Source of the DNA: Lomentospora prolificans
Taxonomy: Eukaryota; Ascomycota; Sordariomycetes; Microascales; Microascaceae
Direction: 5' to 3'
Assembly (NCBI GenBank): GCA_029532625.1
Contig: JARFXM010000003.1
Location: 2,542,001-2,606,000, forward strand
Length of the DNA stretch: 64,000 bases
Under the pieces are notes generated by a model, which was not told the DNA's origin, searched no databases, and was given only the letters and a program-made list of their open reading frames with translations. A program made the translations under genes and the position numbers. Numbering within the stretch: position 1 is the stretch's first letter; every line of letters begins with the position of its first letter. Shown piece after piece: positions 1 to 10,396 of the stretch.

Positions 1-254
1 GAACCGTCGGTGGTAGATGCAAAGAAAACACGACGAGGCGTCAATAAGGGGCGAGTCGATCACATACTTCTCGATAGAGGTGGCCAAAGAGGTGACCCAG
101 CCGTTCTGGGGAGATGGTCAGTATGAATGCTCCCATTTGGAAAATTTGATCTCCGCGAGACTCGCGACAGTGCGGTGGCGACGCCAGCAGGAAAGAAGAA
201 GGGCAAACTTACGTGGCCCTCAAGGGTGCCCTTGAGAATCAATTGCTCAGCCAT
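1..254 (-). CDS. cpc-2: CPC-2/RACK1-type G-protein beta-like WD40 protein, 5' end only
   Basis: This is the N-terminal part of the ribosome-associated WD40 scaffold RACK1, called CPC-2 in Neurospora. It sits on the 40S subunit and takes part in signalling and cross-pathway (amino-acid) control. Exon 1 (254-213) encodes MAEQLILKGTLEGH and ends at a GTAAGT donor. A 107-bp intron (212-106) ends in CAG. Exon 2 (105-68, only 38 nt) encodes NGWVTSLATSIE, the start of the first WD blade, and stops at a GTATGT donor. The second intron runs off the window edge. These two peptides match the family N-terminus almost residue for residue. The remaining six to seven blades lie outside the window, so completeness cannot be judged. 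Identification is strong despite the short stretch. Confidence 0.9.
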
Positions 255-1146
255 TGTGATTGTGAGTAGGGAGGATGGCAGAGGTTGGAAGTGGTCGGAT
301 GGTGGATCGCAAGCGAAGGCTTGTGTGTGGTGATGTTCACCTGTGGGATTAGATATTTGTTAAGGGTCGGGACAGGCAAGGGAGAGAGAGGAGAGAGGGT
401 TGGTGGGGGGGCAGGTATGGCAGAAAGAGACTCAATTCGCTGCTAAGCGTATCTCTTCGGAGTGCACACACGCTCTTGAGGTCTCGGTCAGTGTTCCTCT
501 GCCCACAAAGGAACGTTTGGGAAATTTGCGATTTCTGCTCGAGGACGTTTTCTGTGTGCATGAAAATTAGGGCCACGCCAAAATTTGGGTGGGCTTGACA
601 AAGGTCATGGTGGGGCGCCTGCCTGGTGGCAGATCGCGCATGGCAGTTGCTGTCAAGTGCCCATCCCACCCGCGGATTCCCAACACCATGCGCCGCCGTG
701 TAATCAGACATCAACATGGATGTGCCACGGCGATGTCAGCATGCTCTAACTACATAACACTTTGTACACGCTGATGCATACATTGCATTGCATACGTGCA
801 TCCATCACAAGCCCAATGTAGCAGATGATTGTGAGGCTAGAGTGGGATAAAAAGAATTTGAACAGCAAGCGCACTGTGATGCGGACATGGGGCTAGGAAG
901 AATTCTTCGTTCACAGTCGGTGGCTCAGCACTGTAATATCGAATTACTGTATTGGGGTATCTAGAAAATGCACTGTTGTACAAATAGGCTATCGCTCTCG
1001 AGAACTTCTCTCCCTGCGGCTTCTCGTTACATCTTCTTTCCGGTGGAGCGCTGGAACATACGACGCCTGCATCCTAGTTGCAGCACTAATACTGCGCACT
1101 TGCTTTGTGACAGTATCCGGATGAATGGATATTTCGATAACATCCA
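255..1146. other. Intergenic: cpc-2 upstream region and TAF8 3' flank
   Basis: About 0.9 kb between the cpc-2 start codon and the TAF8 stop codon, both genes on the minus strand. It should contain the cpc-2 promoter and leader and the TAF8 terminator. Only short open frames are present on either strand, none with recognisable content. There is a G-rich stretch near 386-415. Confidence 0.6.
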
Positions 1147-2189
1147 TCACTTTGGCGCCGGTTCTGCCGTAGCAATTGTTCGACCTGCTGGCCGTCGTGT
1201 GGTGCGCACCCCTTCTCGACGTAGTGTATCTGTAGAAGAATTGACAATCATACTAGCGTTTGCAATTCGATCGGCTAGTGGCTTGGCCAATGCGTCATCT
1301 TGGGGTGCCAGCTGGCCATCTTGAGGCTTCATCATCTTCTCCATTGCTTGCTCCCAGAGTCGATATCTCTCGCGGCTAGCGGGATACCGTTGAGCTTGGG
1401 ATCGAACTTCCTTCTGCTGCCGCACTTTTGACGCACGTAGCAACCCCCGAAGCGCATCCTCTCCCTGCTTTGCTGCTTTGGAGATATGTTCGCGCATTGC
1501 ATTTGGATCCTTTTTGCTCTGAGTCTCTTCGCGAGGTGTAGATACAAAGGTATGTCGGCTGGGGAAGTCTGGAAACAGCGAAGGGATGTATTCTTTAGAT
1601 TCCTTCTCGGGTTTCCCACTAAGCTCTTCGGAAAGTGTAGGTAGCGGGCGTAGATACGGGCCATCGGGGGCGGGTATCGTCTTGGTTTTAGGGACAAGGC
1701 GGTTCGCGAGGACGGGATGGCGCACGTGGGGTTTCAACGAGTCAACGGGTAGGTTAAAGGTTCGTAACATCTTTTCGAAGTCGACAGGAGTTGGTTGCTC
1801 TCGGCGGGCGGAAAGAGCTTGTCGTTTAAGGACGCCGAGAAGTGACGCAAGATCTATATGGTAGAGACATCTCGTTAGTTACCAGAGGGAAAATCAGTCT
1901 GCGGGGCATATGCGCACGTACATTCCGCCGCAGCGAGCGTAAAGCTCTCTATGGCTTCTGCATCAGCGGCATCGAAACCCACATGATCTAGTGCCAGTGC
2001 GATCGACCTCTTCAAACCTCCGTAGGCTACGTCAACAGGTCTAGGGTCGGAGACCACAGTCGCTACCGGTGCGGCTTGGCGACTAGTAGTATCGGCAGAA
2101 CCGCTTGCATCCGGGGTGCTTTTCGTATCGGGCACCATGTCCATCTCTACATCACCATCGGAGGACTTTTTGGGAGCGTTGCCGGACAT
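1147..2189 (-). CDS. TAF8: TFIID subunit TAF8 (histone-fold)
   Basis: Predicted TAF8, a TFIID subunit that pairs through its histone fold with TAF10 in the general RNA polymerase II machinery. Two exons: 2189-1922 and 1853-1147, joined across a 68-bp intron with GTACGT donor, CTAAC branch site and TAG acceptor. The product is 324 aa. Residues about 47-115 form the histone fold (LKRSIALALDHVGFDAADAE, continuing to AAAEYLASLLGVLKRQA across the splice). The short TAF8 C-terminal motif FPDFPSRHTFVSTP falls at about 184-197. An Ala/Pro/Asp-rich N-terminus precedes the fold, and a basic low-complexity tail follows. The first ATG in frame is at 2189; a GTG two codons upstream is not needed. The assignment rests on the histone fold plus the FPSRHTF motif. 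Confidence 0.82.
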
Positions 2190-2925
2190 TGTCACGGCGT
2201 TGACTGGAGTAAGAAAGCCGGGGAGGCTTGTATTTGTATCTTGGTTTCCGAGGGATCAGAATCGCGCCTCTTTCAGGGTTATGTGGGCAGTAGCGCCCGT
2301 GGAAACTCTGGAATGTGGGTCGCACAATCTCAAGCATGCAAGAGTAGGTCCGAGTCTACTGGCTTGTGCAGGTTATCTTTCGCGGATGTTGGTGCTTGCT
2401 GGAGGCCTTTGTTGTGCTGCAGCGAGGTTCGAGCTTGAAGCTGCATCTGTGGTCTGGAACCCAAGTCGAGTTGAGGTGTGCTTGTTAATCAACTGCAAAC
2501 AGCCGTTGACACCTGTGTTAGAAGGCAGGGCGATGCATGCAATGCGCCAATATGGGTACATTCATGGGACATGGAGACCAGCGGATCTCCCTTGTAGACA
2601 TCGTTGAGACCAGTTGTCGCCGGATGCTTCTAGTCCTTGTGCATCGTGAAATCGCATTTCTAAATTCTATTATTCCTTTCATTTTATTCAGGGCTACCCA
2701 ATCCGAACTTATGTCCGCTGCCATTCCATCCTCGTATCTGGCCAGCCTTGGCGGAGAGACCAGAGCCTCGCTATCTGCAAGGGCGCATTAAGGGATTGCC
2801 AACCGGCACAAGCGCGAGGGTGAGTGTTGTATGCATCATGCAGCCTCCTACATACATGTTGTGTGATTAAATGGTTGTAGTCGATGCGGGAGCTGGATGT
2901 GAGATGTGATTTTGCGGTGTCAACC

Positions 2926-2942
2926 TTTTTTTTTTTTTTTTT
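2926..2942. repeat. Poly(T) tract, 17 nt
   Basis: Uninterrupted run of 17 T in the divergent intergenic region. It could act as a poly(dA:dT) nucleosome-depleting element for the downstream gene on the plus strand. It is also a place where sequencing length errors are likely. Confidence 0.8.
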
Positions 2943-3490
2943 CAACACCCCCATCCTCCACATCTCAAGGCCTCCACTACTTATTTTCTCTGGCTCCTCT
3001 TTACTTGCTATTTCTCTCCTCCAGCCGCTGTCCCATTTCGTGGCTTGCTTACATGCCTTTGTCTCGCTGCTTTCCTTTTTTTCCCTCCGAGGCCGACTTT
3101 CTCCCTTTCTGCCATCGGCGATTCTTGGCGATCCGCACTTATACTCCAGTGTTGACGTTTTAGCGGCAGGAAGCGGCCCGTGTGAGAGTCTGAGAGGTCC
3201 ATTCTGGAAGCGTCGGACGCGTCAATCTCCGATACTGAGCACTTGAGCTTTAGAGGTCGCAGACCTGCGGATACGACTTTGTGCGAAGATAATCTACACT
3301 CACAGTTGGCCCTTATTCGGAGCTTCTTCCTTAGCTCCTCGTTCTCCTGGCGCTGGCTGCCCGAGTGCCTTGATAGCTATCCTAAGGAAGCTCGGATCAC
3401 TCAGCGGCGGGAAGGCCTTTTATAAATATCTTGTCAAGGATACGTCTTCTGCGTTATTCTCGTATATCGCGAAATCGACAAGTACTCCAG

Positions 3491-3559
3491 GTAAGCCAGC
3501 CTTGAATCGAGTAGAACCTCTACGATCCATCATCCATTTTTAAAGTCTGACTCACGTAG
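3491..3559 (+). other. Probable 5' leader intron (69 bp)
   Basis: CAG|GTAAGC at 3491 and CTGACTCACGTAG ending at 3559 form a well-shaped fungal intron. It lies 54 bp upstream of the ATG of the isochorismatase-AlkB gene, in a pyrimidine-rich leader. It would be spliced from the untranslated part of that transcript. Inferred from splice signals only. Confidence 0.5.
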
Positions 3560-3613
3560 CCCTCCGCCTTCATTTATTAATTTACAAGGGAAGCACATGC
3601 CACTTATCCCAAA

Positions 3614-6202
3614 ATGAGCTCTGGGTCAACTTCGCGGCCGAGTCTTCCTCCGACGGCTTCGCTGCATCTTGACAAGACCAAATTTCCAAGTCTCCCGACT
3701 CAGAAAGCGCTCCTTTTGATTGATTTCCAAAACGACTTTGTCTCCAAGGACGGGGCTCTCCATGTCGCTTCTACCAACGCCGATTTTGTCGAGCGTGCAG
3801 CGAAACTAGCAGATGGCTTCCGTGATGTCGGGCTTGTGATCTGGGTTCAAACTGTCTTCGAGAAGCCGAGGCAATTCATCGAGGGTCAACAGATCATAAC
3901 GCGAGAGAAACCTCTCCCCCCTTCTGCCGCCCAGGCTATGAGGCCCGGAAGGGACCAAGATATCGATCCGGAAGCCTTCCTCAGCACCCCTAATGTTACG
4001 AGCGTCCAAAGAGGCACGCTCGGCTGGCAACTTGCCACGCCACTCAAAGCAGTTGTGAACCCGAGGAAGGACGTACTGCTCATGAAGACCCAGTACTCTG
4101 CATTCAACGGCACCAAGCTCATTCAGATACTACGCTCCAAGCTAGTTACGACCTTGTATGTCTGCGGCTCACTCATTAATGTTGGAGTCCATGCAACCAC
4201 TGTCGACGCCGCGGCTCATGGATACTCTATCATTCTTGTGCGGGATTGCTGCGGCTGGTCGAGTAAAGCGAAGCGTGAAGCTGCCATTGCGAACCTCACT
4301 GACGTGAGCGGGTGTGAAGTTGTCAAGGCCCGGTCGATCGTGGCGACTATTACAGGGCCAGACGAGAGCGATGAAGAAAAGGAGAGGCTGAGGAAGAAGA
4401 AGGAAGACGAGAAGAAGGCAAGGGCGAAGGAAGCCGCTAATAAAAAGGAGAAGGAGAAGAAGGACGGCCCGAAGACGAGCGAGAAGAAAGAGCCTAAGGA
4501 AGAAGTGAAACCCGGACAGAAGAAAGGAGATGAGAAGGCCCAGACCTCTACAACTGAGTCAGCCCCGAAGACATCCACCAGCGTGCCTACACGCCCGTCC
4601 CAGAGCAACATGTCGAGCAGGCTAGCTAAGCTTCACGAAAGGTTCGCTAGGACTAGGTCGATAGAACCGCGAACCTACAGTGGCAGCGACGATCCATTGA
4701 CTCTCGAGGTCGACCCCGAGTTAGTAGCTGCGAGTGATGACAGTGATGACGACCTGCGGAATCGCATGGAGACAATCGCTTCGATAAGACGGAGGGCCGG
4801 AGAAGATAGGGCGTCGGATCCATTGAAACCTGTGAAGCGCATCACGAGAGATATGAAAGCCCTCAAATTGTCCGCTTCAGACGCTGATTCGGAGCCCCAG
4901 CAGAATTTGTCCGTTGCTGACGGCACCGAAGTGGTGCCTAACAAGGATGCCGCAGCCGCAGCCGCAGCCGCAGCCACAGCCCCGCAGCCTACTCTATCGA
5001 GTGACAAACCAAAGAAGAAGGGGGAAAGCACCGGAAATACCAAGAAAACACCAGACGACGGCGTCACAAAAGATAAAAAGGAGGTAAAACTGGAAGATGG
5101 AACCTCTGGCCAGAGTCAAGATATGACAGGAAAACCACCTACTCCGCAAGTCACCACTAAAAAGGACCACCCGGTAGAACAGAAATCACCAAAAATGGCG
5201 ACCACGCAAGAGCCAGAACTATTCACCCCTCTGGCTTCATGTTCAGCTGTTCAGGATTCATCTACTGCAGTTCCCATCAATCGTGGTGTTGTTGATGAAG
5301 CTCCGAGAGAATCAGAACCCCTCTGTGAAGGCGATACGAAGGTCATCTACAACATTCTACCACCAGACTTGGAAGACGGCGTTTTTGAGAAACTTAAAGA
5401 TGAGATTGACTGGAAGCGAATGAGTCATCTCGGGGGTGAAGTTCCACGTCTAGTCGCGGTACAAGGCCATGTCGAGGCGGACGGAAGCATGCCAGTGTAC
5501 CGCCATCCAGCGGACGAGTCACCGCCGCTCAAGCCTTTCTCTGCAACTGTGCTTCGTCTGAAAGAGCACGTTGAGAAGCACCTGGGCCACACCGTGAATC
5601 ATGTTCTCATCCAGCTTTATCGAGATGGGAAGGATTACATCTCAGAGCACAGTGACAAGACCCTAGATATTGTCAAGGGCTCTTCCATTGCCAACCTCAG
5701 CCTAGGTGCCGAGCGCACCATGGTGTTCCGCACCAAACGCCCGGAAAAGGGGCCCGAAACAGCCAAGGAACCGGAGGACGCCCCTCGCAAGGCGGCGCCC
5801 GCACCCGCGTCCACGCAGCGCCAGAACCAACGCGCGAGGCTGCCGCACAACTCGCTCTGCCGCATGGGCCTGAAAACCAACGAGCGCTGGCTGCACGCCA
5901 TCAGGCAGGACAAGCGCCCCGATTTCGAAAAGACGGCTGAGGAGATGTCGTTTGGTGGCGAGAGGATCTCCCTGACGTTTAGGGACATTGGCACGTTCCT
6001 CGACGCCGACGAGACGCGCATCTGGGGCCAAGGGGCCACGGCCAAGATCAAGGAGGACGCGCGCCCCGTCATTAATGGGGACGAGGCGGAGTCCGAGAGG
6101 ATCGTGAGGGCCTTTGGTGTGGAGAATAGGCTCTCGAACTTTGATTGGGAAAAGCACTACGGTGGAGGGTTTGATGTTTTGCATATGACGAGACAGGCGT
6201 GA
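3614..6202 (+). CDS. Isochorismatase-like hydrolase fused to AlkB-like Fe(II)/2OG dioxygenase
   Basis: Single-exon gene of 862 aa with two enzymatic domains. Residues about 28-245 are an isochorismatase-type alpha/beta hydrolase, with Asp37 (LLIDFQNDF) and Lys158 (LLMKTQYSAFNGT). The usual cysteine-nucleophile position is Gly191 (INVGVHATTVDA), as in true isochorismatases such as EntB and PhzD rather than nicotinamidases. Residues about 255-575 are charged and low-complexity (Lys/Glu runs, a poly-Ala tract). The C-terminal part, about 575-862, is an AlkB-like dioxygenase with iron ligands His679 and Asp681 (EHSD) and His761 (WLHAI). The 2-oxoglutarate/substrate arginines are Arg784 and Arg790 (GERISLTFR). 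A Pro/Ala/Gln-rich insert of about 35 residues lies between the HxD and the distal His. Nucleic acid or protein demethylation is possible for this domain; neither substrate is known. The ATG follows a likely leader intron. Confidence 0.85.
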   Translation: MSSGSTSRPSLPPTASLHLDKTKFPSLPTQKALLLIDFQNDFVSKDGALHVASTNADFVERAAKLADGFRDVGLVIWVQTVFEKPRQFIEGQQIITREKPLPPSAAQAMRPGRDQDIDPEAFLSTPNVTSVQRGTLGWQLATPLKAVVNPRKDVLLMKTQYSAFNGTKLIQILRSKLVTTLYVCGSLINVGVHATTVDAAAHGYSIILVRDCCGWSSKAKREAAIANLTDVSGCEVVKARSIVATITGPDESDEEKERLRKKKEDEKKARAKEAANKKEKEKKDGPKTSEKKEPKEEVKPGQKKGDEKAQTSTTESAPKTSTSVPTRPSQSNMSSRLAKLHERFARTRSIEPRTYSGSDDPLTLEVDPELVAASDDSDDDLRNRMETIASIRRRAGEDRASDPLKPVKRITRDMKALKLSASDADSEPQQNLSVADGTEVVPNKDAAAAAAAAATAPQPTLSSDKPKKKGESTGNTKKTPDDGVTKDKKEVKLEDGTSGQSQDMTGKPPTPQVTTKKDHPVEQKSPKMATTQEPELFTPLASCSAVQDSSTAVPINRGVVDEAPRESEPLCEGDTKVIYNILPPDLEDGVFEKLKDEIDWKRMSHLGGEVPRLVAVQGHVEADGSMPVYRHPADESPPLKPFSATVLRLKEHVEKHLGHTVNHVLIQLYRDGKDYISEHSDKTLDIVKGSSIANLSLGAERTMVFRTKRPEKGPETAKEPEDAPRKAAPAPASTQRQNQRARLPHNSLCRMGLKTNERWLHAIRQDKRPDFEKTAEEMSFGGERISLTFRDIGTFLDADETRIWGQGATAKIKEDARPVINGDEAESERIVRAFGVENRLSNFDWEKHYGGGFDVLHMTRQA
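4949..4980 (+). repeat. GCCGCA hexanucleotide repeat (poly-Ala)
   Basis: Tandem GCCGCA units coding for nine alanines within the disordered linker of the fusion protein. Its length is likely to vary between strains. Confidence 0.8.
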
Positions 6203-6591
6203 GCCGTCTTGATTTGGGCTTGGATGGTGGATTGGGCTCCCGTTTTGATTTTTTATCGTCTTTCCGTTGGATACCTCGTGTATTTGCGAGTACGGCTGAA
6301 GTCTGTTTAGCTGCTGGTGGCATGGAGGGCGGCTCGCTGGTCGTATTTCCGTGAAAGTATAGTTTCTTGACGACGGTATATGGTAAATGGAATCATGGCA
6401 ACGGTTACTCCTTTCGGCAAATTCAAGGCAGAAGAAACATCTTGGAGCTTGAGAAGGACAAAAAAGCTTGAAGCTCAAATCAGTGAAAACCAAAAGCGCT
6501 TTCCGTAGCATAAATCTTCTACCTAGCGATACATGTTGCACTCTCTATGAAGCTTCCCGAGTCCAACCTCACCAGCAGCTCTAACTCTAAA
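6203..6591. other. Convergent 3' flanks
   Basis: 389 bp between the stop codons of the isochorismatase-AlkB gene (+) and the SHMT gene (-). It should hold both 3' untranslated regions. Nothing else was recognised. Confidence 0.6.
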
Positions 6592-8521
6592 TCATGTAAC
6601 TTGCCTCGAGTCCCAAGGGAATGGGTACGTACCCACCCAATCCGCCACTTCGGATTTTAGCTGTACAATCTCTCGGTCTGCAGAGCCATCTCCAACGTGG
6701 TCTAAGAACAGCTTGAGCTTGCCGGGGCTCGCCTCTCCCTTCTCCTCGGCGGCTTGCCTCGCCGCCTTGTTTAACCTCAGCGTGATGGTGACAGCGCGGT
6801 CGATGATGTCAGCGACTCTCTCAAAATCATTCTCCGAAAACCCTCGGCTCGTCATGGCGGGAGTTCCCATACGGATACCTCCAGGGATCAAGGCGGACTT
6901 GTCGCCAGGGACGGTGTTTTTATTCGCAGCGATACCGACAAGCTCGAGAACCCGCTCCACCCGGCTACCGTCTATCCCGTGAGGCTTAAGGTCGACGAGG
7001 ACTAGATGGTTGTCAGTTCCACCGCTGACAAGGTTGTAGCCAAGGCCACCCTTCTCCTTGGGCTCTCCAAGCCGACGGGCCAAGGCCTTAGCGTTGGCGA
7101 GTACCTGGGTTTGATAGGCACGGAATTCAGGGGTTTGAGCCTGATGAAGCGCAACCGCAAGGGCGGTGATGGTGTGGTTATGCGGGCCGCCCTGGTGTCC
7201 AGGGAAGACGGAGCTATTAATAGGACCTTCAAGATCATACATCTCTTCCTTGTTTGTTTTCTGGTTCACTCGACGGACTCCTTTCCTAAAAAAAATCATC
7301 GCACCGCGGGGTCCGCGCAAACTCTTGTGGCTCGTCGTCGTTACGACATCGGCGAAAGGGAATGGGCTAGGGATAGCGTTGGCGGCAACAAGGCCAGAAA
7401 TATGAGCCATATCGGCAACTAAGTATGCATTCACCTTGTCACACACTTCCCGCATACGCTTATAGTCAATAAGACGGCTGTATGCGCTTGCCCCAGCGAC
7501 GATGATCTTGGGCCGGTAAAGAGTAGCTAGTTCCTCGAGCTGGTCGTAGTTGATGTATCCCGTCTTCTCGTCGAGGCGATAGGGTAGAGTTTCGAAGTAT
7601 TTAGAGATGAAGGAGATCTTTTTCGTCGGCGTTTGGTATCCGTGGGAAAGATGGCCGCCGTGGGGTAGATCGAGACCCATGAGTCGATCATGAGTTCCCA
7701 TAAGTGCGGAATAGACGTAAAGGTTTGCGGGTGCACCGGAGAGCGCTATGTATAAAGGAAAGAATAGTTAGGCATACCCCGGGTTAATGTGACTCGATAT
7801 CTGGAGGACATACGCTGGACATTGACTCCCCACTGTGACGCATCGAGGTCGAAAACCGTCAACGCCCGCTTCTGGCATAACCGTTCGGCCTCGTCGATGA
7901 ATTCGTTTCCGCCATAATATCTCGCGCCAGGGTATCCTTCGGAGTATTTATCTATGACACGTATAGCGCCAAGTCAGCTCTTAAATGTTCCCTAGCAGGC
8001 GAGGTTGATATGGGATCGGGAAACAGAGGCAAGACCAACTTTGCATCACACTGCCTAAAGCTTCTAGGACAGCCTTGGATGTGAAGTTTTCCGAAGGAAT
8101 CAAGTTGATGAAATGCTTTTGTCGGTTTTCCTCCTACGTTACGGGCGTCTGAATTTAGCATCTCTACACGAATGTTATCGGAGATAGGAGTGGTCGCACC
8201 TTGAGCAAGATGTTAAAGACGGCAGGATCGGCTTGCTCGAGGTGGGCAGCGAGAGCCTAGAGAACAGAAAAGGAAGCGGGCAGACGTCAGCATTCCTATA
8301 CATCGCAAGTACGGGCGGAAGCACCAAGCACAATGTCGAACTGTACATGAGAAGGGAGCACAAACCTGGGTTTGATTGTCGATCGATATGGACGAATAGG
8401 ACCGGTTCAGCGAGCTCCTTGCGGTGCCGGGAACGGCGGCCCTCACCAGGTAAGGAGCAGCCCTCGAAGGAGTAGTCCTCCATAGCGAGCTCAATGGGAC
8501 CCTCAATGCATGCCTCGACAT
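6592..8521 (-). CDS. SHM1: Serine hydroxymethyltransferase, mitochondrial
   Basis: PLP enzyme that interconverts serine plus tetrahydrofolate with glycine plus 5,10-methylene-tetrahydrofolate. Five exons: 8521-8366, 8256-8200, 8133-8040, 7951-7814 and 7745-6592, giving 532 aa. The introns are 109, 66, 88 and 68 bp, all GT-AG. The N-terminus (about 1-45) is rich in Arg, Ser and Ala with no acids, a typical mitochondrial presequence. Conserved segments follow: INLIPSENFTSKAVLEALGS, KYSEGYPGARYYGGNEFID, DLPHGGHLSHG, and the PLP lysine Lys289 in TTTSHKSLRGPRG. Near the C-terminus is GGIRMGTPAMTSRG. Fungi usually keep a second, cytosolic isozyme without the presequence. The gene symbol follows yeast usage for the mitochondrial form. 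Confidence 0.95.
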
Positions 8522-10396
8522 TTCTGATAACCGGCGTGCAACTCGCGGGTTGGGGATGTGGAAGGAAGAAGGGGAGCGGGCGCGGCCGGATTGAAACTTA
8601 AGACATGAGCGCCCTTGCGGCGGTTAATCGACTTGCTTCGGCTGCCGTCAATGGTGATGTGACCTGAGAGAGCGGGGTGCCGATAACAAGCTTAGCATCC
8701 GACACACACAACAAGCAGCGGCCCTGCCCCTGCAACTATCACTAAACGTTCGTGCACTGCTGGTGGAGGAAGAGCTCAATTGGACAACGCCTGTCAGTCG
8801 AGAAATGCTGCGAATTTCAAATCAATCAATTATCCTTAGTACCCAAGGGGACCAATCTAGTGGGAAATCCAGAGTAGGTCACAATCCCACGAACTTGAGT
8901 TTGAGAGTTGTCACGCCACCACTTCTGCTTGAATCTATCGAACGGTCCTTCCAGGTCCTGAGCTTGCTGGATTCGAGGCCTCAAGGGATGACACCATGGG
9001 CCAGGCCACAGGTGTTCGTTAGCGCTCTTTTAGAGCCATGACGTTACGCTGGCTATCGATTAATTGAAGGATACCTGGAGTACCTTGGAGCACACCCCAG
9101 ATCCGCACGTGATCCACTTGGGACGACCTCCGACCCTATCCCAAAGAATTCCCAACGATGGACTTGTTGTCAGAAAAATCCATATATAATTAGGAAAGAA
9201 CTGTTTTATTTGATCATGTAATAAGAAATACACGGATCCCTTCCGCGCGATTGCCAAGGCGTTGGTAAGATGAAGCCGCACGGGACCATGACATTGCACA
9301 CATGCAATCATCATCAATGTCATGGTGGAACAGACAACGAATGAACATTTACATTATGCAATGTATCATGTCATGGATGAATCGCTGTTTCAATCGGCAG
9401 TTGCGTTTAGCTGGCAAGCCACCTGCCAGCTGATCATCGACGTCCAATGCCATATAATGCAATTGTTCAATGTTGCGTGCCATATTAAAACAACCGCATC
9501 CCAATCGCGCCCCTACCTTTTTCTTTTCCTCTTTCCTTTCCCAACTCAACTAAATTGGGCGTGACGAGACTGCTTCCACAACCAATTGGCCTTCCCTAGC
9601 CCCCTCACCGGGGCCAACGGGAGCCATGCGGACATGTTCCGGCGCACCTCACCACACTAAGGGACAATTTGAAGACATCTGATCCAATTTTTTTGAGGAG
9701 CAAGCTTGTGAACTCTCTTCGCGGACTTTTGTTAGGATTGAAAGGAACGAATGGAGCAACCTTCCCCCGGCGGCAAGTGCCGCGGGTAACAATAGCAGGA
9801 CGCTAGTTCTATTAGCCATTGCCACTCGAGTTGTGGACCATGATAAGACTGTCTGGAGCTTGGATGGCGGTCGAGTATTAGATAGCGAGGAGGGCAGGTA
9901 GTCCGCCTGGAGGGGAAACCCTATTTCCTAAAAAGGCCGAGGCCCGGTATTATACACTTTTAGCAAATTGCTACGACTTCAATCTCGCCAGAGTCTACAT
10001 CCCACCGAGTTTGAATTCAGATCTGCATCTCCCAGCTCGGCGCCTCCCAACTGACTGACCTGGTTGTATGACCGCCTGATTCTTCTAACTCACGCTTATC
10101 GATTCTTTAGGCCAAGGAAGAAGCGAGTGGTGAAAACAGAGAGATAACCAGCATTCATCTAGACGTAATGTAGTCTCTTGTATCGAGTGCAATGCTACCT
10201 TTGTACCGAAAGACCCTAGGCGACCTTACCAGCAACTCTAGAGCTAGGAGGCCATATATCAACAACAACAACAACAAGACACCCGAAAACCCTATGACTC
10301 CGAATGCAGCCTCCTTTTGGCCTTGGCCTTGGCACGACAGGACCACCCTGTCCATTCTTAGGTCGTCTTCGTATTCGTCTCCGTCATCATCGTTGT
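8522..10396. other. Intergenic: SHMT upstream and eL19 3' flank
   Basis: About 1.9 kb between the SHMT start and the eL19 stop, both minus-strand. The left part should be the SHMT promoter. Short AT-rich patches occur around 9180-9230, and a CAA repeat lies at 10260-10277. No coding frame with recognisable content was found. Confidence 0.55.
10260..10277. repeat. CAA trinucleotide repeat
   Basis: Short (CAA)n tract about 120 bp past the eL19 stop codon, probably in its 3' untranslated region. Confidence 0.7.

Larger units (their letters stand above)
2190..3613. other. Divergent intergenic region between TAF8 and the isochorismatase-AlkB gene
   Basis: About 1.4 kb separating two divergently transcribed start codons. 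The segment from about 2925 onward is pyrimidine-rich, typical of a fungal promoter and leader, and includes a 17-T run. A probable leader intron lies at 3491-3559. No convincing coding frame was seen. Confidence 0.6.
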
